Source of the DNA: Bacteroidales bacterium
GTDB lineage: Bacteria; Bacteroidota; Bacteroidia; Bacteroidales; Marinilabiliaceae
Length of the DNA: 31,452 nucleotides
Reading direction: 5' to 3'
Assembly (NCBI GenBank): GCA_004552385.1
Contig: SFOL01000010.1
Location: forward strand, 1-31,452
Shown here piece by piece: positions 7,363-14,160 of this stretch. A program made the position numbers and the translations under genes. Numbering within the stretch: position 1 is the first letter of the stretch; each line of letters opens with the position of its first letter. The notes beneath the pieces were generated by a model. It did not search any database. It was not told the origin of the DNA and was given only the letters and a program-made list of their open reading frames with translations.

Positions 7363-8952
7363 ATGTCTGTGTTTTTTAGTAATGCAGTTTTCATAACTAA
7401 TTCATTACCGTGGAACATTGTAATCGTGATCGCGCTTGTCGCCGTCGCCGCCGTCGTTGGCGCACTCGTGGCACACACTCACGATGTAAAGAATGCAGAA
7501 TCAAAGGTCTCCCAAGCCGAGCAGACGGTAAGAACCATGATCGAAGACGCGATAAAGAAAGCCGAAACGATCAAAAAGGAAACCATCATTGAGGCAAGGG
7601 AAGAAGCATTAAGGCTGAAAACAGAACAGGAACGTGAAGAAAAAGAACGCAGGAGCGAGCTTCAGCGCAGCGAAAGAAGATTGCAGCAGCGCGAAGAATC
7701 CCTGGACAAGAAGCAGGATTCGCTCGAACAGCGTGAACAGGCACTGGCAAAGCGAGTCAAGGCGGCAGAAGCCAAGGAGGCTTCCATAGACGCACTGTAT
7801 GAACAGCAGCGTGCCGAGCTTGAACGCATCGCAGGAATGACCCCGGAGGAGGCAAGAAAGGTCGTTTTGAGCGAAGCCGAGGTCGAGGCAAGGCGCGACG
7901 CCGCTATCATGATCCGCGACATCGAAAACAAAGCGAAGGCCGAGGGCGACAGGCGTGCAGTCAACATCATCTCGATGGCGATACAGCGCTGCGCATCGGA
8001 TCATGTTGCGGAGGCTACCGTATCCGTGGTGCAGCTGCCCAATGACGAGATGAAGGGCCGCATCATCGGCAGAGAGGGCAGGAATATCCGCACTCTCGAG
8101 ACCGTGACCGGGGTCAACCTCATCATCGACGATACCCCCGAGGCGGTCATCCTTTCAAGCTTTGATCCCGTTCGCCGCGAGATCGCAAGGATAGCGCTTG
8201 AAAAGCTCATTCTTGACGGTCGAATCCATCCTGCAAGGATAGAGGAGATGGTCGAAAAGGCCCGCAAGGAGGTCGAAAACCAGATCCGTGAAGCGGGCGA
8301 ACAGGCCGTATTTGAAGCAGGCGTTCATGGGCTTCATCATGAGCTCGTCAAGATACTGGGCAGGCTCCGCTATCGCACCAGCTACGGTCAGAACGTGCTT
8401 CAGCACTCAATCGAAGTTTCGCAGCTTGCAGGACTCATGGCTGCGGAGCTTGGCGTAAATGTGCAGCTCGCAAAGCGCGCAGGTCTTCTCCACGATATCG
8501 GTAAGGCCGTTGACCATGAGGTCGAGGGAACTCACACTCAGATCGGCGCAGATCTTGCCAAGAAGTACCGCGAGAACAATCAGGTCATCCACTGTATCCT
8601 CGCCCATCACAACGATATCGAGCCCAACACCGTTGAGGCCGTACTCGTTCAGGCGGCGGACGCAATATCCGCAGCGCGTCCCGGCGCAAGGCGTGAAAGC
8701 CTTGAAAACTACATCAAGCGCCTTGAAAAACTGGAGGAGATCGCCAACTCCTTCGAAGGCGTCGACAAGAGCTTTGCCATCCAGGCAGGACGTGAGGTCC
8801 GCATCATGGTCAGCTCCGATACCGTATCCGATGCGGATATCGTTGTCATCGCAAGGCAGGTCGCCAAGCGCATCGAGGCCGAGCTTGAATATCCCGGACA
8901 GATCAAGGTCAGCGTCATAAGGGAGAGCAGGGCAACCGAATACGCTAAATAA
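7363..8952 (+). CDS. rny: Ribonuclease Y
   Basis: The 529-residue product has the complete RNase Y layout. An N-terminal membrane segment at about 18-37 is followed by a long charged coiled coil (about 40-200, rich in Glu, Arg and Lys). A KH RNA-binding domain carries GRIIGREGR (232-240), and an HD phosphohydrolase domain carries LLHDIGKAVDHE with H377/D378. RNase Y is the membrane-anchored endonuclease that starts bulk mRNA turnover in many Bacillota. Its length matches the family (about 520). A GGAGG five bases upstream of the ATG fixes the start. It is a single-gene unit between a consensus promoter and a strong terminator. Confidence 0.97.
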   Translation: MSVFFSNAVFITNSLPWNIVIVIALVAVAAVVGALVAHTHDVKNAESKVSQAEQTVRTMIEDAIKKAETIKKETIIEAREEALRLKTEQEREEKERRSELQRSERRLQQREESLDKKQDSLEQREQALAKRVKAAEAKEASIDALYEQQRAELERIAGMTPEEARKVVLSEAEVEARRDAAIMIRDIENKAKAEGDRRAVNIISMAIQRCASDHVAEATVSVVQLPNDEMKGRIIGREGRNIRTLETVTGVNLIIDDTPEAVILSSFDPVRREIARIALEKLILDGRIHPARIEEMVEKARKEVENQIREAGEQAVFEAGVHGLHHELVKILGRLRYRTSYGQNVLQHSIEVSQLAGLMAAELGVNVQLAKRAGLLHDIGKAVDHEVEGTHTQIGADLAKKYRENNQVIHCILAHHNDIEPNTVEAVLVQAADAISAARPGARRESLENYIKRLEKLEEIANSFEGVDKSFAIQAGREVRIMVSSDTVSDADIVVIARQVAKRIEAELEYPGQIKVSVIRESRATEYAK

Positions 8953-8974
8953 AATCAGGAATCTTTTTTCACCG

Positions 8975-9006
8975 CTGCCGTCGGGTCCGCCCGGCGGCAG
9001 TTCTTT
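8975..9006 (+). terminator. Rho-independent terminator after rny
   Basis: An 11-bp GC-rich stem (8975-8985 with 8990-9000, one G-U pair) with a four-base loop is followed by TTCTTT. It begins 22 bases after the rny stop codon. Confidence 0.85.
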
Positions 9007-9208
9007 CATCCAAAGGCCCATGGGCATGTGTCCGCGTCTGCGTGCCGGCAGGAGAGGAAGATTATGCGCCAAGAGTGGCTTGGCAGTGAAAAAGCCGGGC
9101 TCACGGACAAAAATGGAGGAATGCTCCAAAAAATTGATCGTGTTTCCAAAAAACGGGAACGACATGTAAATATATTCAAAAAACCAATGATTTATTCAAA
9201 AAATCCGC

Positions 9209-9237
9209 TTGACAGACGCAAAAGCTGATGATAGAAT
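9209..9237 (+). promoter_or_regulatory. Sigma-70 promoter of the S10 ribosomal operon
   Basis: A perfect TTGACA (9209-9214), a 17-base spacer and TAGAAT (9232-9237, 5 of 6) are present. The predicted start is near 9244, which leaves a leader of about 290 bases before rpsJ. The upstream flank, 9170-9205, is A/T rich and could act as an UP element. Confidence 0.87.
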
Positions 9238-9243
9238 AGGTCT

Positions 9244-9532
9244 GTTCGCACCAAGGGGGTAAATTGCGCTTGCCCAAGACTCAATCTCTGCCCGTCATGC
9301 TGACAAAGTTTGCGAACACGACCCTGCGAGAGGTTGCCGGTCGCCAATCCGGGTAATTCACGCAGGAGGCTCGACATGGATCGAGCGCCCACGTTTGAGA
9401 TTCGACCCAAATCTTGTGCGTGGAAGGGGCTGTACGCCCCGCCTAAGTATTCTTTATGAGAACGCACGGCAGAGTGTACAATCCTGTAATCGAGTGCGGC
9501 GATAACCGCACGATACTGAAAAGGAGATAAAA
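9244..9532 (+). ncRNA. Structured 5' leader of the S10 operon
   Basis: About 290 untranslated bases lie between promoter and rpsJ. Four inverted repeats are visible: 9323-9328 with 9361-9366 (CCTGCG/CGCAGG), 9369-9374 with 9381-9386 (GCTCGA/TCGAGC), 9389-9393 with 9419-9423 (CCACG/CGTGG, with an inner AGATT/AATCT pair) and 9426-9430 with 9436-9440 (GGGGC/GCCCC). A further stem at 9494-9499 with 9506-9511 lies 9 bases before the ribosome binding site AAGGAG (9521-9526). Ribosomal operon leaders commonly bind one of their own proteins (L4 for S10 operons in proteobacteria). Which protein binds here, if any, cannot be told from the sequence. Confidence 0.6.
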
Positions 9533-9841
9533 ATGGCAAACTATCGCATCCGCATTAAGCTCAAGGCATATGAGCACAATCTCATCGACCAGAGCGCAGA
9601 GAAGATCGTCGAAACCGCAAGACGTACGGGCGCAAGGGTTTCGGGTCCCATCCCCCTCCCCACCGAGAAGGAGATCGTCACCATCCTTCGTTCGCCCCAT
9701 GTCAATAAGGACTCAAGAGAACAGTTCGAGATTCGCACTCATAAGCGTCTCATCGACATCCTTCAGCCCTCGGCTAAGACCGTTGACGCACTGATGAAGC
9801 TCGACCTTCCCGCAGGCGTCGACATCGAGATCAAGCTGTGA
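9533..9841 (+). CDS. rpsJ: 30S ribosomal protein S10
   Basis: The 102-residue product begins MANYRIRIKLKAYEHNLID and carries the conserved stretch GARVSGPIPLPTEKE and the downstream SREQFEIRTHKRLIDI. Both are hallmarks of S10 (NusE), which sits in the 30S head and also joins the NusB antitermination complex. The length is normal. AAGGAG is six bases upstream of the ATG. It is the first gene of the operon, 16 bases before rplC. Confidence 0.98.
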   Translation: MANYRIRIKLKAYEHNLIDQSAEKIVETARRTGARVSGPIPLPTEKEIVTILRSPHVNKDSREQFEIRTHKRLIDILQPSAKTVDALMKLDLPAGVDIEIKL

Positions 9842-9857
9842 TTTCGGAGGTAAAGAA

Positions 9858-10484
9858 ATGAAAAAAGCTATATTGGGCAAAAAAGTAGGCATGACCCAGC
9901 TCTTCCGTGAGGACGGCACCATGATCCCCGTCACCGTGGTTCTTGCAGGTCCCTGCCCCGTAACCCAGATCAAGACCATCGACCGCGACGGCTACAAGGC
10001 TGTTCAGATGGCATTCCAGCCCGTGCGTGAGAAGCTCATCACCAGGCCTCAGATGGGACACCTTCGCAAGGCAGGCGTCGAAGCTCACAAGTACGTCAAG
10101 GAATTTAAGTTGGATGATTGCGATTCGTTCGCAATCGGCGATGTTATCAAGGCTGATACCTTTGAGGCAGGCGAGCGTGTAGACGTCACCGGCACCAGCA
10201 AGGGCAAGGGCTTTGCAGGCAACATCAAGAGGTGGAATCAGTCTCGTGGCCGCAAGACCCACGGTTCTCATTCCTACCGTGTAGCAGGTTCCATGGGCGC
10301 TTGCACCTACCCCGGCGAGGTCTTCAAGACCAAGCACCTCCCCGGCCATATGGGTCACGAGCGTGTAACCGTTCAGAATCTCGAAGTCGTCCGTGCCGAT
10401 GCAGAGCGCAACCTGCTCCTCATCAAGGGCGCTATCCCCGGTGCAAACGGCGGTCTCGTACTCGTCCGCAGCACGGTTAAATAA
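9858..10484 (+). CDS. rplC: 50S ribosomal protein L3
   Basis: The 208-residue product begins MKKAILGKKVGMTQLF and contains the signature GKGFAGNIKRWNQSRG, followed by THGSHSYRVAGSMG, the loop that reaches toward the peptidyl-transferase centre. L3 is one of the first proteins bound during 50S assembly. Length and domain order are typical. A GGAGG ribosome binding site precedes the ATG. It is second in the S10 operon, 14 bases before rplD. Confidence 0.98.
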   Translation: MKKAILGKKVGMTQLFREDGTMIPVTVVLAGPCPVTQIKTIDRDGYKAVQMAFQPVREKLITRPQMGHLRKAGVEAHKYVKEFKLDDCDSFAIGDVIKADTFEAGERVDVTGTSKGKGFAGNIKRWNQSRGRKTHGSHSYRVAGSMGACTYPGEVFKTKHLPGHMGHERVTVQNLEVVRADAERNLLLIKGAIPGANGGLVLVRSTVK

Positions 10485-10498
10485 GAGGAGGAACCACA

Positions 10499-11119
10499 AT
10501 GCCTACTGTTAACGTATTAAACACTCAGGGCAGCATCGTTGGCGAAATCGAGCTTTCCGAAGAGATCTTCGGCGCAGAAATCAACGTTCCCGCAATGCAC
10601 GCCTACGTTACCGCCTATAACGCAAATCAGCGTCAGGGCACTCAGAGCGCAAAGACCCGTGCGGAAGTTTCCGGCGGCGGCAAAAAGCCGTGGCGTCAGA
10701 AGGGCACCGGCCGCGCTCGTCAGGGTTCTACCCGTTCCCCCCAGTGGACTCACGGCGGCGTAGTATTCGCTCCCAAGCCCCGCGATTATCGCATGAGCCT
10801 CAACAAGAAGCTCAAGAGGGTCGCTCTCAAGTCCGCTCTCTCCTCCAAGGTCGCTTCCGATAAGCTCGTCGTTCTCGACGCTCTCGAGCTTTCCGCTGCA
10901 AAGACCAAGGAAATGGTTAAGGTTCTTGCCAACCTGAAGCTCACCAACGCTCTCATCGTGCTTCCCGAGAATGACGATACCGTCATCCGCGCCGCACGCA
11001 ACATCCCCGGCGTCGCTTCCACCACCGTAGGAACCCTTAACACCTATGAAGTTCTTAAGTACAACGCTGTCGTCATCACCAAGGCAGCGGTTGAAAAGGT
11101 CGAGGAGGTCTACGCATAA
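10499..11119 (+). CDS. rplD: 50S ribosomal protein L4
   Basis: The 206-residue product has the conserved extended loop GGGKKPWRQKGTGRARQG (about 60-77) that lines the peptide exit tunnel, then PRDYRMSLNKKLKRVALKSAL. In many bacteria L4 also represses its own operon by binding the leader; that is family knowledge and is not demonstrated here. AGAGGAGG is just upstream. Its stop codon overlaps the rplW start by one base (TAATG), indicating translational coupling. Confidence 0.98.
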   Translation: MPTVNVLNTQGSIVGEIELSEEIFGAEINVPAMHAYVTAYNANQRQGTQSAKTRAEVSGGGKKPWRQKGTGRARQGSTRSPQWTHGGVVFAPKPRDYRMSLNKKLKRVALKSALSSKVASDKLVVLDALELSAAKTKEMVKVLANLKLTNALIVLPENDDTVIRAARNIPGVASTTVGTLNTYEVLKYNAVVITKAAVEKVEEVYA

Positions 11120-11415
11120 TGAACGCTTATGACATTATCATCCGCCCCGTACTCACCGAAAAGAGCTACGAAGCTATCCAGAACAAGACCTATGTCTTCA
11201 TCGTTGCCAAGGGCGCAGGCAAGACCGAGATCAAGCAGGCGATAGAGACCATCTTCCCCGGCGTCAAGGTCGAGTCCGTCAATACCGTGACCCGCATCGG
11301 CAAGGTCAAGAGGCAGGGCCGTTTTGAAGGCCGCCGCCCCACCGTCAAGAAGGCATACATCACCCTCACCAAGGACTCCAAGACCATCGATGCGTTCGAT
11401 AGTCTTGCCCAGTAA
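11119..11415 (+). CDS. rplW: 50S ribosomal protein L23
   Basis: The 98-residue product begins MNAYDIIIRPVLTEKSYE and contains the family pattern YVFIVAKGAGKTEIKQAIE and the conserved VNTVTRIGKVKRQGRFEGRRP. L23 lies at the tunnel exit and docks trigger factor and SRP. It starts inside the rplD stop codon, with a GGAGG ribosome binding site within the last codons of rplD. The length is normal. Confidence 0.98.
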   Translation: MNAYDIIIRPVLTEKSYEAIQNKTYVFIVAKGAGKTEIKQAIETIFPGVKVESVNTVTRIGKVKRQGRFEGRRPTVKKAYITLTKDSKTIDAFDSLAQ

Positions 11416-11428
11416 GGAGGAACACTAA

Positions 11429-12262
11429 ATGGCTATCAGAAAGATTAAGCCCAACACTCCGGGTCAGCGTTTTATGACCGTCTCCACCTACGAGGAGATC
11501 ACCTGCACCACCCCTGAGCGTTCCCTCATGGAGCCCCTCAAGAGCAACGCAGGACGCAACAACCACGGCAGGATCACCGTTCGCCATCGCGGCGGCGGCG
11601 CAAAGCGTCAGTATCGTATCGTGGACTTCAAGCGCAATAAGGACGGTATCCCCGCAAAGGTCGCTACCATCGAATACGATCCCAACCGCAGCGCAAACAT
11701 CGCTCTTCTGCACTATGCTGACGGCGAAAAGCGCTACATCATCGCTCCCTTCGGTCTGAAGGTCGGCGAGACCGTTGTCTCCGGCGAAAACGCGGACATC
11801 AAGGTCGGCAATGCGCTTCCCATCAGGAACATCCCCGTCGGTACTATGGTACACTGCATCGAGCTGCTTCCCGGCAAGGGCGCACAGCTCGTTCGCTCCG
11901 CAGGCAATGCGGCGCAGCTCCTCGCTAAGGAGAACAAGTACGCTCAGGTACGTCTCCCCAGCGGCGAAGTCCGTCTCATTCCCCTCGGCTGCAAAGCTAC
12001 TATCGGTCAGGTCGGCAATATCGATTCCGTAAACATCAAGCTCGGTAAAGCAGGCCGCACCCGTCACATGGGCTTCCGTCCCACCGTTCGCGGTTCCGTC
12101 ATGAACCCCAACGATCACCCCCACGGAGGCGGTGAAGGTAAGTCGCCCATCGGTCGTCCCGGTCCTGTTACCCCCTGGGGTAAGCCCGCTCTCGGATACA
12201 AGACCAGAAAGACCAAGAATATCAATGATAAGTACATCGTCCGCCGCAGGGACGGTAAGTGA
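11429..12262 (+). CDS. rplB: 50S ribosomal protein L2
   Basis: The 277-residue product has typical L2 blocks. These are an N-terminal MAIRKIKPNTPGQRF, the RNA-binding NNHGRITVRHRGGGAKRQYR (about 43-62), and the C-terminal DHPHGGGEGKSPIGRPGP, which holds the conserved histidines near the peptidyl-transferase centre. Length matches the family (about 276). AGGAGG precedes the ATG. It lies 13 bases after rplW and 23 before rpsS. Confidence 0.98.
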   Translation: MAIRKIKPNTPGQRFMTVSTYEEITCTTPERSLMEPLKSNAGRNNHGRITVRHRGGGAKRQYRIVDFKRNKDGIPAKVATIEYDPNRSANIALLHYADGEKRYIIAPFGLKVGETVVSGENADIKVGNALPIRNIPVGTMVHCIELLPGKGAQLVRSAGNAAQLLAKENKYAQVRLPSGEVRLIPLGCKATIGQVGNIDSVNIKLGKAGRTRHMGFRPTVRGSVMNPNDHPHGGGEGKSPIGRPGPVTPWGKPALGYKTRKTKNINDKYIVRRRDGK

Positions 12263-12285
12263 TCTAAGAAGGGAGAATTGAAACA

Positions 12286-12567
12286 ATGAGTAGGTCAGTT
12301 AAAAAGGGCCCGTTTGTCAGCGAAAGGCTGCTTGCCAGGATCATTGAGATGAACAACACCGGCAAGAAGTCCGTAGTAAAGACTTGGTCCAGAGCATCAA
12401 CCATTTTCCCCGACATGATCGGTCACACCATCGCAGTTCACGACGGCCGCAAGCATGTCCCCGTCTACATCACTGAGGACATGGTCGGTCATAAGCTCGG
12501 CGAGTTCGCTCCCACTCGTACTTTCCGTGGCCACAAGGGCTCCGAGAAAGCAACACGCGGTAAGTAA
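12286..12567 (+). CDS. rpsS: 30S ribosomal protein S19
   Basis: The 93-residue product begins MSRSVKKGPFVSERLL and carries VVKTWSRASTIFPDMIGHTI and KLGEFAPTRTFRGH, which define S19. S19 forms a complex with S13 in the 30S head near the A site. The length is exactly typical. GGGAGA lies upstream of the ATG. It sits 15 bases before rplV. Confidence 0.98.
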   Translation: MSRSVKKGPFVSERLLARIIEMNNTGKKSVVKTWSRASTIFPDMIGHTIAVHDGRKHVPVYITEDMVGHKLGEFAPTRTFRGHKGSEKATRGK

Positions 12568-12582
12568 GGAGGGTATTGTAAA

Positions 12583-12972
12583 ATGGCAACCAGATCCAAA
12601 GAAAAGGCAGCATTCCGCAGGGAAAACGCCGACAGGCGTCCCCATGCGACCGCTAAGTACATCCGCATCAGCCCCCGCAAGGTGAAGATCGTTATCGACC
12701 TCATCAGGGGCAAGAGCGTTGACGAAGCAGAAGCCATCCTCATGTATACCCCCAAGGCAGCAAGCGAGCCCACCCTCAAGCTTCTGAGGAGCGCAATCGC
12801 AAACGCCGAGAACAACCTCGAGATGGACAGGAAAACCCTTTACGTCGCCGAGATCTACGCCAACCAGGGTCCCACCCTCAGGCGTTACAGGGCCGGCAGC
12901 AGGGGCAGCGCTAACAGGATCCGTAAGCGCACCAGCCACATCGGCATCGTCCTTGATCAGAAGGCTGAATAA
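12583..12972 (+). CDS. rplV: 50S ribosomal protein L22
   Basis: The 129-residue product is slightly longer than the common 110-115. The core runs ATAKYIRISPRKVKIVIDLIRGKSV through VAEIYANQGPTLRRYR and ends with the hairpin region ANRIRKRTSHIGIVL, which lines the exit tunnel and is a site of macrolide-resistance changes in other species. The extra length is a charged N-terminus (MATRSKEKAAFRREN). GGAGGG is upstream of the ATG. Confidence 0.98.
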   Translation: MATRSKEKAAFRRENADRRPHATAKYIRISPRKVKIVIDLIRGKSVDEAEAILMYTPKAASEPTLKLLRSAIANAENNLEMDRKTLYVAEIYANQGPTLRRYRAGSRGSANRIRKRTSHIGIVLDQKAE

Positions 12973-12991
12973 TTAGGAGGGAATTGGAATT

Positions 12992-13642
12992 ATGGGACAG
13001 AAAGTTAATCCGAATGGCTATCGCGTTGGCGTTATCAGGGATTGGAATACCCGTTGGTACGCAAACAAGAGGGACTTCTCCAACTTCCTCGTTGAGGATA
13101 AGAAGATCAGGGATTTCCTGAAGAACAAGTATTATGAAGCCGGTATTGCATTCATCAGCATCGAGCGCGCAGAGGGAAGGGCAACCGTCAGCATCCACAC
13201 CGCGCGTCCCGGTATGCTTATCGGCAAGGGCGGCGTAGGCGTTGAGACCATCAGGGCCGAAGTTGCCAAGCTCATCGGCAGGCCCGTCAATGTCAACATC
13301 ATTGAGGTCCGCAACCCCGATGCAAACGCCCAGCTCGTTGCTGAGAACATAGCGGCTCAGCTCGAAAAGAGGACTTCCTTCCGCCGCGCCATGAAGCAGG
13401 CTATCAGCCGTGCCATGAAGGCAAACGCAAAGGGTATCAAGGTCAAGTGCAGCGGCCGTCTCGGCGGCGCTGAGATCGCAAGAAGCGAGGATTACAACGA
13501 AGGCTCCACTCCCCTTCAGACCATCCGTGCGGACATCGAATACGGCTTCGCAGAGGCAAAGACCGCATACGGCCGCATCGGCGTAAAGGTTTGGATCTAC
13601 AAGGGCGAGGTCCTCGGCCGTAATCGTGCAAAGAAAGCGTAA
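12992..13642 (+). CDS. rpsC: 30S ribosomal protein S3
   Basis: The 216-residue product begins MGQKVNPNGYRVGVIRDW, the invariant S3 start. It has a KH domain with GMLIGKGGVGVETIRAEV (about 73-90) and a C-terminal domain with CSGRLGGAEIARSE. S3 forms part of the mRNA entry channel. AGGAGG precedes the ATG. It lies 19 bases after rplV and 14 before rplP. Confidence 0.98.
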   Translation: MGQKVNPNGYRVGVIRDWNTRWYANKRDFSNFLVEDKKIRDFLKNKYYEAGIAFISIERAEGRATVSIHTARPGMLIGKGGVGVETIRAEVAKLIGRPVNVNIIEVRNPDANAQLVAENIAAQLEKRTSFRRAMKQAISRAMKANAKGIKVKCSGRLGGAEIARSEDYNEGSTPLQTIRADIEYGFAEAKTAYGRIGVKVWIYKGEVLGRNRAKKA

Positions 13643-13656
13643 GGAGGATAACAACC

Positions 13657-14082
13657 ATGTTAATGCCTAAGAGAGTTAAACGCCGCAGGGTCCATCGTGG
13701 CCGCATGAAGGGCACGGCACAGCGCGGCAACGTCATAGCATACGGCGAATATGGTCTCGCAGCACTGGAGCCCGCTTGGGTCACCAGCAACCAGATCGAG
13801 GCAGCTCGTGTCGCAATGACTCGTTACATGAAGCGTAACGGTAAGGTTTGGGTTGATATCTTCCCCGACAAGCCTGTTACCGAAAAGCCTGCCGAGACCC
13901 GAATGGGTTCCGGTAAAGGTTCCCCCGAGTATTGGGTAGCGGTCGTAAAGCCCGGCAGGATCCTCTTTGAGATCGCCGATGTTGACGAAGCTACCGCAAG
14001 GGAGGCACTTCGCCTTGCAATGCACAAGCTTCCGCTTAAGTGCAAGTTTGTCAAGAAACCCGTAGAAAACGTGGAGGGCTAA
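13657..14082 (+). CDS. rplP: 50S ribosomal protein L16
   Basis: The 141-residue product begins MLMPKRVKRRRVHRGRMKG and contains ARVAMTRYMKRNGKVWVDIFPDKPVTEKPAETRMGSGKGSPEYW, here named by its span (about 47-90). That block contacts the A-site tRNA elbow region. Length and start are typical. AGGAGG is upstream. It is the last complete ribosomal gene; its final codons hold the GGAGGG that would serve rpmC. Confidence 0.98.
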   Translation: MLMPKRVKRRRVHRGRMKGTAQRGNVIAYGEYGLAALEPAWVTSNQIEAARVAMTRYMKRNGKVWVDIFPDKPVTEKPAETRMGSGKGSPEYWVAVVKPGRILFEIADVDEATAREALRLAMHKLPLKCKFVKKPVENVEG

Positions 14083-14088
14083 GCTGAT

Positions 14089-14160
14089 ATGAATAAGAAA
14101 GAATTTGAGAAGCTCAGGCAGCTTACCATCGAGGAGCTCATTGCCAAGGAGCAGGAGCTC
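14089..14160 (+). CDS. rpmC: 5' fragment of 50S ribosomal protein L29
   Basis: The first 24 codons after rplP match the expected N-terminal helix of L29, with KLRQLTIEELIAKEQELK resembling the family pattern ELRxLSxEELxxKxxELK. The gene is six bases after the rplP stop, with GGAGGG inside the end of rplP as ribosome binding site. The remaining two thirds, including the expected ELFNLRFQ block, are missing because the sequence switches to another gene. The end point is approximate. Confidence 0.65.

Noticed and set aside
8407..9165. A 252-codon minus-strand frame across the end of rny and its terminator
   Set aside because: It reads through the rny terminator hairpin and has no protein-like features.
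9064..9228. A 54-codon frame between the rny terminator and the S10 promoter, with an upstream AGAGGA
   Set aside because: It runs across the S10 -35 box and has a Lys/Asn-rich composition that follows the A-rich upstream element; I cannot support it as a gene.
11366..12286. A 306-codon minus-strand frame opposite rplB
   Set aside because: Antisense shadow of a highly expressed ribosomal gene with strong codon bias; no ribosome binding site and no family resemblance.
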